From Eubacterium sp. (GTDB lineage: Bacteria; Bacillota; Clostridia; Oscillospirales; Acutalibacteraceae): a stretch of 50,519 bases of DNA. Position 1 is the first letter of the stretch. Each line of letters opens with the position of its first letter. Below, piece by piece: positions 8,849 to 17,986 of this stretch. The stretch covers positions 1-50,519 of the forward strand of contig JAFLRY010000012.1 of the NCBI GenBank assembly GCA_022511205.1, read 5' to 3'. A program made the translations under genes and the position numbers. A model generated the notes under the pieces. That model was not told the DNA's origin, searched no databases, and worked only from the letters and a program-made list of their open reading frames with translations.

Positions 8849-11800
8849 TTACTCCTCTGCCCTAACAGGCTCGATAATATAGCTATAGCTTTGCTTTTCG
8901 CCCTTCTTCATAAGATACTGCTCACGTACGAACGCCTGACCCGGCATATCGCCGCCTACTCCGCAGAGTAAATGGTCGATATTGACCGTGGTGATCTTGT
9001 TATCATACGGAATATTGTGAACGTGGGTGGCCTTATCAAGCCCCTCGGTGGTGTAATGATAAGCGCTGAAATTGATGGGATTATCATAATATGAGGAAAC
9101 CTTAAAGCCGTTTCCGAACTTATCGGTTATGGTGAAGTTCCTTACGTCCGCTCTGTTGGAGCTCTCCTGCGGGCGCATATAGCGGTGCTCAAGCTCAGTA
9201 ACCGTTAAGCTGTGGTTGCCGATCTTGGCTCCCGTCTTTCTGTCCCAATACGTTGGATGCGGGCCTCTGCCGTACCAATTAACGTATTCCATATTTCCGT
9301 CCAGCACCATTCTTGAGCCGAATTTAATCATATTCGCCTTAGGCGTTGCGCTGTGGTAAACGTAAAGGCGCTTATCGGGATAAAGCTTATAGGTGGAAAC
9401 GGAGTTATTAAGCCCCGGCGTATTCCATGCAACGTGGATCTCAACGCAGTTATCCTCGCCCATCTCCGCAACGGTTTTGACAGCCTTAGCCTTCTTGCCC
9501 GCCTTCTTCCATTTATAGAACGGATGGAAGGGAATCAGGAACGGCGTGAAGTTTAAGAAGTCGATATCGTTATCGGTGAGCGCTCTGAAATAGCAGGGCT
9601 CAAGAGGCGCTTTGAGCATTTCCCTGCCGTCAAGAACGTAGCTTACCACCCTACCGTTTTCGATCTTTACCAAAAGACCGTTCGTAGTGATCTCAACGTT
9701 ATTCTTATTTACAGTGTAATGAATTTCGCCCTCGCTGTTCGGCGCTGCGGGCTGAGGATAGGGATTGATAACGAACTGATCCCAGGCGATCTCATAGCCC
9801 GCCTCAAGACCGGGCGTTTTCTTCGTTGTATGGAAAGATACTGTCAGTACAACTTCCTTATCCTTGGGGAACTTGGTGTAGTCATAGGGTAAATTAATAA
9901 AGGTTTCGGAAAGAGGCTCGCACTCAAAGCGATCAAGCTTACCCGAAATAAATTCCTCGCCGTTTGCGGCTACGCTCCACCTGCATTCGTAATCGGAAAT
10001 ATCCGTAAACAGGAATTTGTTTTTAACTCTGTAGGTTCCCTTTTGGATATCAAAGGCTTCCGTTTTGATTTCGGCGTAAACCTTTTTGACCTCGTGGATC
10101 TGGGGGTGAACCGTTCTGTCCGCCGCGATGATACCGTTGGCGCAGAAATAGGTGTTTGAACCCGCCATGGCGGTGGTATTCGGAAAGCTTATAAGCCTTC
10201 TGGGCTCCTGCTTCGCGAAATCATCGCCGTAAAGCCACTGATCCCTGCCGCGCTTCGTAACTCTATGTATGGTCTGGTCAACGAAATCCCAAATAAAGCC
10301 GCCGCACATATTGTCGTACTTCTCGAAATCGTCCATATACTCCTGGAAATTTCCGAGGGAATTTTCCATTGAATGGGCGTATTCGCAGAGGATAACAGGC
10401 TTGCCCTCATACATTTCGGGCTTAATAGGCTTGCTGTCCGCCGCCAGCTGATTGGCGATATTATCGTAAAGCGATATTTTGATTTCTTCCTTTTTGCCGA
10501 GCTTTTCCATGGTGGCGGCATCGGGATACATTCTTGAAATAACGTCGCTCTTCGTGAGATCAAAGTCGCCCTCGTAGTGGAACTGGCGGGTATCGTCCAG
10601 CTTCAGCGCGGCTTCCTTCATCTTGGCAAAGTTGTCGCCGTCGCCCGCCTCGTTTCCAAGGCTCCACATAAAGATACAGGGATTATTCCTGTCTCGAAGC
10701 ACCATACGCTCCATTCTGTCTACTACAGCTTCCGTCCAAACGGGATTGCTTCCGGGAACGCCCTTGCGCCTTACACCGTGGGACTCGACCTCGCACTCGT
10801 CCATAACGTAGAAGCCGTATTTGTTGCACATATCGTAGAAATACGGATCGTCGGGATAATGGGAGGTACGGATCGCGTTGATATTATTCTGCTTCATAAT
10901 ATCAAGATCCTGCGTGTATCTCTCCTTAGGAACAGCCCAGCCGTGGTCGGGGTCAAAATCGTGGCGGTTTACACCTCTTATCATCATCGGCATGCCGTTG
11001 AAATAGATCTTTTCTCCCCTGATCTCAACCTGCTTGAAGCCAACGTCATAGGTCTTAACGGCAAAAATCCTCTCACCGCTTCTGACCATCATTACAAGCT
11101 TATAGAGATTCGGATGCTCGGCGGACCATTTTCTCGGATTCATCACCTTCGTTTCCATTTTAAACACGGTTGAAGCCTCTTTCAGCTCCGCGGTAACAGA
11201 GCCGATGGCCGTTTCAACGCCTATGTCTGATAAGATAGAAGCTTCCACGGTAACCGGCGCGCTCGTTTTACTGTAATTCTTTATTTCAATGTCGAGCGCA
11301 ACTCTTGCATCCTTATAGAAATTATCAAAATACGTTCTGAAATAGAAATCACGGATAGAAACGGGGCTTTCCGCAAAGAGATAAACCTCTCTGTAAATTC
11401 CGCAGAGCCACCACATATCCTGATCCTCAAGATACGTTCCGTCAGAATATCTGTAAACCTTCGCGGTAACGAGGTTTTCCTCATCAAAGTTAATGAAATT
11501 GGTTATATTAAATTCGTGAGGGGTCATAGAGCCCTGGCCGTAACCGACGAAATTTCCGTTTACGTATACCTCGATAGCCGCCTTGACAGCGCCGAAATGA
11601 ATGAATATTTCCCTGCCCTGCCATTTGTTGTTGAGATAAAACTTCTTTCTGTAAAAGCCTATTTCCTGCATAGCGTGGTCGATATGCGGAATTCTTGCCT
11701 TGCTTCTGCTTATCGCGCGCGGAAACGTGCTGGCATAGTAATAGGGAACAGAATAGCCCTCAGTCTGCCAAACGGACGGAACTTTGATCTCCTCCCATTT

Positions 11801-12013
11801 AGCGTCCGAAAAGCCGGGCGACTCAAAACGCTTCGGCTGATTCTTAAGTCCTCTCTGCCAATAAAACTTCCACATTCCGTTTAAGGATTGCTTATACCGG
11901 CTCTCTTCCCCGGAAAAAGCGGAGTGGAGATCGTCATAGGGCATAGCGATAGCGTGGCCGTCTTCCTTGTTGATTTTAAATATTTTGGGATCTTCCCATA
12001 CTTGTTTTTTCAT
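8849..12013 (-). CDS. lacZ: Beta-galactosidase, GH2 (LacZ type)
   Basis: A 1054-residue GH2 beta-galactosidase of the long LacZ type, which hydrolyses lactose-like beta-galactosides in the cytoplasm. Domains: jelly roll (about 40-220), Ig-like, TIM barrel (about 335-630), Ig-like and a C-terminal beta-sandwich of the Bgal_small_N type (about 770-1045). The acid/base is Glu455 in SLGNEAGDG and the nucleophile Glu544 in LCEYAHSM. No signal peptide is seen. It has a strong promoter and is the first gene of the run lacZ-comEC-holA-rnmV. This couples a sugar-utilisation enzyme to DNA uptake and replication genes, which is unusual and probably a chance insertion upstream of an older comEC-holA pair. 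Confidence 0.93.
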   Translation of the reverse strand: MKKQVWEDPKIFKINKEDGHAIAMPYDDLHSAFSGEESRYKQSLNGMWKFYWQRGLKNQPKRFESPGFSDAKWEEIKVPSVWQTEGYSVPYYYASTFPRAISRSKARIPHIDHAMQEIGFYRKKFYLNNKWQGREIFIHFGAVKAAIEVYVNGNFVGYGQGSMTPHEFNITNFINFDEENLVTAKVYRYSDGTYLEDQDMWWLCGIYREVYLFAESPVSIRDFYFRTYFDNFYKDARVALDIEIKNYSKTSAPVTVEASILSDIGVETAIGSVTAELKEASTVFKMETKVMNPRKWSAEHPNLYKLVMMVRSGERIFAVKTYDVGFKQVEIRGEKIYFNGMPMMIRGVNRHDFDPDHGWAVPKERYTQDLDIMKQNNINAIRTSHYPDDPYFYDMCNKYGFYVMDECEVESHGVRRKGVPGSNPVWTEAVVDRMERMVLRDRNNPCIFMWSLGNEAGDGDNFAKMKEAALKLDDTRQFHYEGDFDLTKSDVISRMYPDAATMEKLGKKEEIKISLYDNIANQLAADSKPIKPEMYEGKPVILCEYAHSMENSLGNFQEYMDDFEKYDNMCGGFIWDFVDQTIHRVTKRGRDQWLYGDDFAKQEPRRLISFPNTTAMAGSNTYFCANGIIAADRTVHPQIHEVKKVYAEIKTEAFDIQKGTYRVKNKFLFTDISDYECRWSVAANGEEFISGKLDRFECEPLSETFINLPYDYTKFPKDKEVVLTVSFHTTKKTPGLEAGYEIAWDQFVINPYPQPAAPNSEGEIHYTVNKNNVEITTNGLLVKIENGRVVSYVLDGREMLKAPLEPCYFRALTDNDIDFLNFTPFLIPFHPFYKWKKAGKKAKAVKTVAEMGEDNCVEIHVAWNTPGLNNSVSTYKLYPDKRLYVYHSATPKANMIKFGSRMVLDGNMEYVNWYGRGPHPTYWDRKTGAKIGNHSLTVTELEHRYMRPQESSNRADVRNFTITDKFGNGFKVSSYYDNPINFSAYHYTTEGLDKATHVHNIPYDNKITTVNIDHLLCGVGGDMPGQAFVREQYLMKKGEKQSYSYIIEPVRAEE

Positions 12014-12039
12014 AAATTTCCACCAACTCTCTTATGTTA

Positions 12040-12068
12040 ATAATATAAGAAATTTAATAAAAAGTCAA
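12040..12068 (-). promoter_or_regulatory. Sigma-A promoter for the lacZ-comEC-holA run
   Basis: On the minus strand TTGACT (12068-12063), a 17-bp spacer, then TATTAT (12045-12040), 27 bp upstream of the lacZ ATG. No palindromic operator is obvious next to it. Confidence 0.75.
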
Positions 12069-12116
12069 CCGACACGGCATAATCTTATGAATCAGAATTT
12101 TATTGTTGCTTGATTA

Positions 12117-12146
12117 TAGACAAATTTGTATCATTTGTGATATACT
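12117..12146 (+). promoter_or_regulatory. Candidate promoter for femX-alr
   Basis: TAGACA (12117-12122), an 18-bp spacer and TATACT (12141-12146) lie 30 bp upstream of the FemX start. Confidence 0.5.
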
Positions 12147-12176
12147 AATTCTTAACAAATCATTGGAGGATTCGTT

Positions 12177-13211
12177 TTGATTATTAGAGTTAACGACGGC
12201 AATCTTGCCGAATATGAGGAATTTATAAAAAATCATCCCAAGGGGCTTTTTCAGCATTCGTCGAAATGGGCAAAGGTAAAATCCGCTTGGAAATGGGAAG
12301 CAATAATGCTTAAGGATGACAGCGGTAATATCCGCGGCGCGGCGGCGGTGCTCATCCGCTTTATCCCCGTTGTAAAATATTCCCTGTTTTACGTTTGCCG
12401 CGGCTTCGTTGCGGATGAAAACGATTTTGAGGCATTCGATCAGCTGTTCGAGGGAATGCTTGATCTTGCAAAGGAATACAAGGCTTACTGCATTAAGATC
12501 GACCCTGAGATCGTTATCGGAAACACGGCGTACAAACAGCACCTTATCGATAAGGGCTTCAAGGAGCTCAATCCCGGCTGTATGGATTTTGAAAACGTTC
12601 AGCCCCGCTTCGTTTACTGCTTTGATTATAACGGTCTTTCAGAGGAAGAGCTTATGCTCACCTTTAAGCCCGATTACAGAAACAGGATAAGAAAAGCGCC
12701 GAAGAAGGGCGTTGAGGTCAAAATTATGGGAGCGGAAGCCCTTGACGATTTCGTTCGCATTATGAGAGAAACCGGCGAGCGAGACGGCTTCTCCACCCGC
12801 CCGAAGTGGTATTTTGAAAAGATACTGAACTGTATGGGCGATGACGCGCGCCTTTATATGGCTTATTATGACGGACAGGCTATCGCCGGCACGATCGCCA
12901 TTAAATGGGGAAAAAACGTTATGAAATATCAGTACGGTGCTTCATCAAATTCCTTCAGGAACGTTTATCCCAACTACGCGCTTCAGTGGGCTATGATGCA
13001 GTGGGGCTTGGAATGCGGATGTGAAGTCTACGATTTCGGCGGCATCAGCGGCGACTGCCAGAATCCAGAAAATCCCCATTACGGCTTATGGCGCTTCAAG
13101 CACGGCTTCGGCGGATATATGAAGGAATTCATCGGTGAGTTTGACTACGTTATCAACAAGCCAATATACAAATTGTATAATCTCGCAATGGAAATCAAAA
13201 GTAAAATCTAA
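12177..13211 (+). CDS. FemABX-type peptidoglycan aminoacyltransferase
   Basis: A 344-residue member of the FemABX family, enzymes that add amino acids from aminoacyl-tRNA to the stem-peptide lysine of lipid II to build interpeptide bridges. Two GNAT-like halves can be seen. Typical C-terminal-half features are YMAYYDGQAIAGTIAIKWG, the run from YQYGASS to LQWAMMQWGLECGCEVYDFGG, and GLWRFKHGFGG. No coiled-coil arm is evident, as expected for the FemX class that adds the first residue. The TTG start at 12177 follows GGAGG by seven bases. It is the first gene of a two-gene unit with a racemase-fold enzyme, which suggests a shared role in bridge composition. The amino acid transferred cannot be told from sequence. 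Confidence 0.88.
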   Translation: MIIRVNDGNLAEYEEFIKNHPKGLFQHSSKWAKVKSAWKWEAIMLKDDSGNIRGAAAVLIRFIPVVKYSLFYVCRGFVADENDFEAFDQLFEGMLDLAKEYKAYCIKIDPEIVIGNTAYKQHLIDKGFKELNPGCMDFENVQPRFVYCFDYNGLSEEELMLTFKPDYRNRIRKAPKKGVEVKIMGAEALDDFVRIMRETGERDGFSTRPKWYFEKILNCMGDDARLYMAYYDGQAIAGTIAIKWGKNVMKYQYGASSNSFRNVYPNYALQWAMMQWGLECGCEVYDFGGISGDCQNPENPHYGLWRFKHGFGGYMKEFIGEFDYVINKPIYKLYNLAMEIKSKI

Positions 13212-13229
13212 ACAAAGGCATAGAAAATT

Positions 13230-14303
13230 ATGAGCAGATACGTTATAGAAAAAGAAAAGCTAATAGAGAATATTGAGCTTTTAAAGGAAAAAGCGGGCGT
13301 GCCGATAATCGGCGTTGTAAAAGGGAACGGCTACGGCTTTGGCATTAAGGAATTCACTGCGGTGCTAAAGGAAAACGGTATCAAAACCTTCGCCGTTACC
13401 GAGGTTTCCGATATTCCCGAGCTTAAGGAAGTTCTTGAAGATGAGGATATTCTCGTTATGCGCTCCACCTGCGTTGAAGAGGAAGCAAAAATAATTGCCG
13501 AAAACGGCTGTATCGCCACTATCGGCTCGCTTGAAGCCTGCCGCGTGATGAACGAGGTTTCCGCAAAGCTTGGAGTAAAGACGAAGTGCCACCTGAAAAT
13601 CGACACAGGAATGGGCAGATACGGCTTTATGACAAGCGAAGTGGACAAGGCAATTGAGTGCTACAAGGCGGAAAATCTTGAATTTACAGGTGCTTACACC
13701 CACTTTTCCAGCGCGTTTACGAACGTTGCTTTAACGAAAGCGCAGCTCGTTTTATTCAAGGACACGGTGGAGCAGATCAAAAAGGCGGGCTATGAGGTTG
13801 GCACGCTTCACTGCGCCAACTCCCCCGCTCTGCTGAACGCCGGCGGCGTTTCGCTTGACAGCGTGCGCCTTGGATCTGCCTTTACAGGCCGCGTTATCAC
13901 GCAGAGCAAAACAGGGCTCAACAGGCTCGGCAGACTTGAAGCGGAGATCGTTGATATCAAAACCGTTCCCGCAGGCTACTCCGTGGGCTACAACGGCTCG
14001 TTTAAAACGAAGCGTGAAACGAAGATCGCGATAGTACCCATCGGTCATTATGACGGCTTCGGTCTTGCAAAGGACAAGGAAGCGATAACGATCCGCTCAA
14101 TACTCTCCGTAATAAAGCAGTTTCTGCTGAAAAAACGTATATGCGTTAATATCAATGGAAAGGATCATCCCGTGATCGGCGATATCGGTCTCTCCCACAC
14201 AGCGGTGGATATTACAGGTACTGACATAAAATGCGGCGATATCGCAAGCGTTGATATCTCCCCGCTTATGGTAAATCCGAGAATCGAAAGAGTTTACAGA
14301 TAA
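13230..14303 (+). CDS. alr: Alanine racemase family PLP enzyme
   Basis: A 357-residue fold-type III PLP enzyme of the alanine racemase family, which interconverts L- and D-amino acids for peptidoglycan. Lys31 in VVKGNGYG is the PLP lysine at the end of the first barrel strand. KIDTGMGRYGF (about 123-133) is the usual signature, and Tyr254 in SVGYNGSF takes the place of the second catalytic base. The family's GYADG is replaced by GHYDG, so the active site is somewhat divergent and serine or another amino acid could be the substrate. It starts 18 bp after femX and ends at a strong terminator. The pairing with a bridge-building transferase suggests it supplies a D-amino acid for the cell wall; this is inference. 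Confidence 0.8.
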   Translation: MSRYVIEKEKLIENIELLKEKAGVPIIGVVKGNGYGFGIKEFTAVLKENGIKTFAVTEVSDIPELKEVLEDEDILVMRSTCVEEEAKIIAENGCIATIGSLEACRVMNEVSAKLGVKTKCHLKIDTGMGRYGFMTSEVDKAIECYKAENLEFTGAYTHFSSAFTNVALTKAQLVLFKDTVEQIKKAGYEVGTLHCANSPALLNAGGVSLDSVRLGSAFTGRVITQSKTGLNRLGRLEAEIVDIKTVPAGYSVGYNGSFKTKRETKIAIVPIGHYDGFGLAKDKEAITIRSILSVIKQFLLKKRICVNINGKDHPVIGDIGLSHTAVDITGTDIKCGDIASVDISPLMVNPRIERVYR

Positions 14304-14313
14304 TAAAAAAACC

Positions 14314-14339
14314 AAAAGGCACGGTAACCCGTGCCTTTT
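14314..14339. terminator. Bidirectional terminator after alr
   Basis: An 11-bp stem (AAAAGGCACGG/CCGTGCCTTTT) with a four-base loop and A/T runs on both sides separates alr from the converging acetyltransferase gene. Confidence 0.88.
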
Positions 14340-14351
14340 CTATTTATAGTT

Positions 14352-14870
14352 TTATTTACTTAAATCATAAATATATGAAACTGTTGGATAATGTTTTTCA
14401 CCAATTTCCAAATCTTTTCCTACTTGAGCGACTCCACCCATTTTTTCGTAGAATTTTCTTGCCGTATGATTATCTTTAAAACATCCCAAGTATAGCTTCT
14501 TTTTATCTTTCTGCTGAAAATAATTCGTCGTGTGAGCAAACAAGTTACTGCCGATACACATTCGTTTCATATCGGGTTTAACGTAGATCTCGCGTATTTC
14601 GCAGTCGATTTCTTCATCCTCATAAACGGGTTTATCATAATCATAAAATCTGCAAAATGCTATGATTTCTCCTTCATTCTCCACAACGAAGATCGTATCC
14701 AATGAATAACTTTTGATTGCATTGAACAGCTCAGATACAGACATTGACATTAAGTATTCATCATCTATTATTCCCTTATACGCATTTTGCCAGCCTGCTA
14801 CCTTTATCCTCACAATTGATTCTATATCTTTCGATTGAGCTTGCCTAATTATAATATTACTATTCATCAT
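14352..14870 (-). CDS. GNAT family N-acetyltransferase
   Basis: A 172-residue protein with one GNAT fold. The N-terminal part begins IIIRQAQSKDIESIVRIKV. The acetyl-CoA site pattern appears around IREIYVKPDMKRMCIGSNLFAHTT (about 90-112), followed by YLGCFKDNHTARKFYEKMGG, the typical last strand and helix. The substrate is unknown. The gene lies 26 bp downstream of the S66 peptidase gene on the same strand, so the two may be cotranscribed and could both act on peptides or antibiotic-like compounds; this is a guess from proximity. Confidence 0.85.
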   Translation of the reverse strand: MMNSNIIIRQAQSKDIESIVRIKVAGWQNAYKGIIDDEYLMSMSVSELFNAIKSYSLDTIFVVENEGEIIAFCRFYDYDKPVYEDEEIDCEIREIYVKPDMKRMCIGSNLFAHTTNYFQQKDKKKLYLGCFKDNHTARKFYEKMGGVAQVGKDLEIGEKHYPTVSYIYDLSK

Positions 14871-14896
14871 ATATGTTTCACCAAAAATGTATTACA

Positions 14897-15811
14897 TTAG
14901 ACACGAACGCAGCTTTCAAGCAGTTCAAAGCTGTCTTTATCTGTATCCAATCTTGCGGGGATACCAATGGGAAGAATGGAATTATTTGTTCCGTGTCCGT
15001 AATCCTCACATTTTACAACGGGAATATCATATTTTTCGCCTATTCTATAGAGAATGTCATCAATAAGCTGATTATCGCTTGCTGAATAATGCCCGAATAT
15101 CAATCCTTTTACATTTTTGAAAACGTTTCTATGTTCAAGGTTTGAAAACCATTTTGAAACTATGGCCGGAGAACTGAACATTTCGTGATCCTCAATGAAA
15201 AGAATGCAAGAATCGCAAGGTATCTCGGGATAATATTCCAAGCCGTATAGCGCCGCGAAATTAACGAGATAGCCTCCCGCCAACACGCCTTCGCACTTAC
15301 CCGCACGAATCGTTTTCCACAGGGCAGATTTAACGTATTCCGTTTCGCTGGTCATTAAACGCTTTTCAAATGCTTGCCAATTATAATCGGTGAGATTTTC
15401 AAAGGTCCGAACGGAAGCCCCGTAAAAAGTGACAAGTCCGCTCTTGCGGTTAATTGCGTTCAAAAGTGTTGTGCTGTCGCTATAACTGCAAATGATTTTT
15501 GGGTGGCGGCGGACACTCTCATAATCAATAAACGGCAGTATCTCGTTGCAAACCTCACCGCCTCCGAACAAAATCATTTTAACGGAATCGTCGGAAATCA
15601 TAGCGTTAAAATCATCTGCGCGTTCCTCTATGCTTCCCGCATAACCGTTCGCGTTCGAAAAGATGTGCTTAGAAAGTTTTATTTTGAATCCCAAATCAGA
15701 CAGCTTGTTTACAGAATTTTCGATATATTCAGGCTTCATGGCAATTGACGGAGCAATAATTCCGATCGTATCGCCGAATTGCAATCTTTGGGGCTTTATT
15801 AATTCCATCAT
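14897..15811 (-). CDS. S66 family LD-carboxypeptidase (LdcA/MccF-like)
   Basis: A 304-residue serine peptidase of family S66. Members either trim D-alanine from murein tetrapeptides (LdcA) or give immunity to microcin C-type compounds (MccF). Catalytic residues are visible: Ser111 in CSYSDST, Glu207 in LFIEDHE and His273 in DYGHG. No signal peptide is seen, so it is cytoplasmic. The ATG follows AGGAG. Its neighbours, a GNAT enzyme downstream and a tRNA upstream, do not decide between murein recycling and immunity; an MccF-like role paired with an acetyltransferase is possible. Confidence 0.85.
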   Translation of the reverse strand: MMELIKPQRLQFGDTIGIIAPSIAMKPEYIENSVNKLSDLGFKIKLSKHIFSNANGYAGSIEERADDFNAMISDDSVKMILFGGGEVCNEILPFIDYESVRRHPKIICSYSDSTTLLNAINRKSGLVTFYGASVRTFENLTDYNWQAFEKRLMTSETEYVKSALWKTIRAGKCEGVLAGGYLVNFAALYGLEYYPEIPCDSCILFIEDHEMFSSPAIVSKWFSNLEHRNVFKNVKGLIFGHYSASDNQLIDDILYRIGEKYDIPVVKCEDYGHGTNNSILPIGIPARLDTDKDSFELLESCVRV

Positions 15812-15832
15812 TTTAGGCTCCTAACTATTATT

Positions 15833-15862
15833 AAAACCGTTGCGAAAAACCGCAACGGTTTT
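15833..15862 (-). terminator. Terminator downstream of tRNA-Leu(CAG)
   Basis: A 12-bp stem (AAAACCGTTGCG/CGCAACGGTTTT) with a six-base loop starts two bases after the tRNA 3' end. Its last arm is U-rich when read on the minus strand. Confidence 0.75.
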
Positions 15863-15864
15863 AA

Positions 15865-15951
15865 TGGTGCAGAAGAAGGGACTTGAACCCTCATGAACTT
15901 GCATTCACTAGAACCTGAATCTAGCGCGTCTGCCGATTCCGCCACTTCTGC
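15865..15951 (-). tRNA. tRNA-Leu (anticodon CAG)
   Basis: An 87-nt class II tRNA with a long variable arm, acceptor stem GCAGAAG/CTTCTGC, and encoded CCA. The anticodon stem CTAGA/TCTAG encloses the loop TTCAGGT, giving anticodon CAG, which reads CTG codons. It has its own promoter and terminator. Confidence 0.95.
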
Positions 15952-15990
15952 GTATTGAATACGTATTGAAATTAATTTTCAACAAGAAGT

Positions 15991-16019
15991 ATGTTACCAC
16001 ATCAGCCTTGAAAAGTCAA
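15991..16019 (-). promoter_or_regulatory. Promoter of tRNA-Leu(CAG)
   Basis: On the minus strand TTGACT (16019-16014), a 17-bp spacer and TAACAT (15996-15991), 40 bp upstream of the tRNA 5' end. Confidence 0.7.
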
Positions 16020-16077
16020 TCGAATTATAATATAATATTTTCACAAATTTTATTACATTAGTTTTTTCGGAGTGAAA

Positions 16078-16644
16078 ATGAAAAAAGCTATTCTGATTTT
16101 CCTGTCCGCTTTGGCTTTGGTTTACACACTGTGGTATATGCATTTCGGAAGCCTGACGGATAACAGCGGCGCGCTTTCAACTACGGGGCTTAGCCACCCT
16201 GTCGCTTTTACGATTTGGGGTGTGCTGACCTTCGCCGCGCTTTATTCCAATATACTTTACGCCTATGCGGAGCTTCCACGCAAACACAAATTTCAATACG
16301 TTTTATGCGGCGTTTCGGCAATCGGTATGATACTTACGCTTGCCTGCGATTTTGATTACGCCAAGCAAACGGAATATCTGCTCCACTGCGCGGGATCTCT
16401 CACCTTTTCAGCTTTGACAGGCATTTGTGTTTTCGTACTGTTTCTGCTGAATTACAAAAAGAGCAAGCCGTATGCGGTGTTTACGTATATCATCGGCGCG
16501 ATACTGATCGTTGATCTTATAATGCTGATTATCTTCAATCAAAACGCACTTATTGAGACCGTGCCGGTCATCTTTGCTCTCATAACCTTACCGATAATGA
16601 ATTTCACAAAACTGTTTAAGGAAAAAACCTATGCTTCACGATGA
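16078..16644 (+). CDS. Small multi-pass membrane protein of unknown function
   Basis: A 188-residue hydrophobic protein with about six predicted membrane helices, including a first segment AILIFLSALALVYTLWYM and a last one with VPVIFALITLPIMNF. I do not recognise a family. The ATG at 16078 is preferred over the GTG at 16072, which would overlap the CGGAG ribosome site. It overlaps the next gene by 14 bp, so the two are translated from one message and may act together. Only its membrane location is supported. Confidence 0.75.
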   Translation: MKKAILIFLSALALVYTLWYMHFGSLTDNSGALSTTGLSHPVAFTIWGVLTFAALYSNILYAYAELPRKHKFQYVLCGVSAIGMILTLACDFDYAKQTEYLLHCAGSLTFSALTGICVFVLFLLNYKKSKPYAVFTYIIGAILIVDLIMLIIFNQNALIETVPVIFALITLPIMNFTKLFKEKTYASR

Positions 16645-17941
16645 TTTGGAAAAACTTGATAGATATCCCTTTCATATGCCTGGACACAAGCGTAACAGTG
16701 AATTCGGCATATCGGGCAGCGAGATCGATATAACCGAAATTGACGGCTTTGACAATCTCCATTGCGCAGGCGGCTCTATACTTGAAATTGAAAACACCCT
16801 ATCTCAGCTTTATCGCTCCCGCCGCTCATTTATGCTTGTGAACGGCTCAACAGTCGGCATATTGGCGGCAATCTTTGCGGTCACTGAACGCGGCGACGAA
16901 ATAATCATTGCGAGAAACTGCCACAAAAGCGTTTATAACGCCTGTTATCTGCGCGAGCTTGACGTTACTTATATCGAGCCTGAATTCGACTGTGAAAACG
17001 GATATTACACTGAAATCAAGCAGAATACCATTGACGAAGCAATTAAGGCGCGCCCAAACGCCAAAGCAGTTGTAATTACATCCCCCACCTACGAGGGAAA
17101 CGCAAGCAACGTTAGCACCGATATTCCGCTGATAATCGACGCCGCCCACGGAGCGCATTTCGGCTTTGGGAATTTCCCCTCTTATCCCAAGGGCGACATA
17201 ATTATTTCAAGCCTGCACAAAACACTCCCCAGCCTTACGCAAACGGCAGTTCTCAACGTATACAACGATAATTACATTGATGAGGTCAAGAAATATCTTG
17301 ATATTTTTGAGACCTCCTCCCCCAGCTACGTGCTGATGAATTCCGTTTCAAAATGCGTTGAGTTTCTTTTAAATTCCGATGATGCTTTCGCTGAATACGA
17401 AAGAAATCTTGCAAAATTCTATGAAACCAAACTGAATAATCTGCGCTTCAAAATCGGAGACGATAAGGGAAAAATCGTTGTTTCCGCCGCAAGCTGTAAC
17501 ATCAGCGGCGCGGAGCTTGCGGATATTCTGCGAAAAGAATTCGCAATTGAATGCGAAATGGCAAGCCTCAACTACGTTATCCTTATGACCTCCGTTGCTG
17601 ACAAAGCGGAAGCCTTTGATATGCTGAGCGATGCGCTGAAAGCAATTGACGGCAGAGTATCTCCCTGCGCGGCGCAAGCGATCACAAAACCGTCTATTCC
17701 GCAAAGCTTCTGCAAAATAAGCGAAGTTAAAAACACAGTTAAAACGCCTCTTCACGAAGCAAACGGAAAAATCAGCGGAGAATTCGTTTACGCCTACCCT
17801 CCCGATATCCCCATGATCGTGCCGGGCGAGCTTATAAGCTCTGATATCATAAACAGCATCAACGAAATGATAAAAAAGAAAATCAATATTATCAGTGACG
17901 GCAATTTACTGCCGCACTATATATTGACAAAAGCTGATTAA
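16631..17941 (+). CDS. Orn/Lys/Arg decarboxylase-like PLP enzyme, short form
   Basis: A 436-residue fold-type I PLP enzyme resembling the major domain of Orn/Lys/Arg decarboxylases (SpeA/YaaO type). PFHMPGHKR at about 12-20 is the family's N-terminal signature. ITSPTYEGN (about 150) and DAAHGAHFGF (about 168-177) hold cofactor-binding residues, and Lys197 in SSLHKT is the Schiff-base lysine. It is shorter than typical biosynthetic arginine or lysine decarboxylases, a form seen often in Clostridia. The expected product would be a polyamine precursor such as agmatine or cadaverine; the substrate cannot be fixed by eye. It overlaps the upstream membrane-protein gene, which could be a partner transporter (inference). 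Confidence 0.82.
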   Translation: MLHDDLEKLDRYPFHMPGHKRNSEFGISGSEIDITEIDGFDNLHCAGGSILEIENTLSQLYRSRRSFMLVNGSTVGILAAIFAVTERGDEIIIARNCHKSVYNACYLRELDVTYIEPEFDCENGYYTEIKQNTIDEAIKARPNAKAVVITSPTYEGNASNVSTDIPLIIDAAHGAHFGFGNFPSYPKGDIIISSLHKTLPSLTQTAVLNVYNDNYIDEVKKYLDIFETSSPSYVLMNSVSKCVEFLLNSDDAFAEYERNLAKFYETKLNNLRFKIGDDKGKIVVSAASCNISGAELADILRKEFAIECEMASLNYVILMTSVADKAEAFDMLSDALKAIDGRVSPCAAQAITKPSIPQSFCKISEVKNTVKTPLHEANGKISGEFVYAYPPDIPMIVPGELISSDIINSINEMIKKKINIISDGNLLPHYILTKAD

Positions 17942-17952
17942 TATTATAAAAT
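17924..17952 (+). promoter_or_regulatory. Strong promoter for scfA
   Basis: A perfect TTGACA (17924-17929), a 17-bp spacer and TAAAAT (17947-17952). The -35 box lies inside the 3' end of the decarboxylase-like gene, so the SCIFF peptide has its own promoter, 34 bp before its ATG. Confidence 0.8.
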
Positions 17953-17986
17953 AACCTTGTTAAAATCTTAAGAAAGGGTGCTGAAT

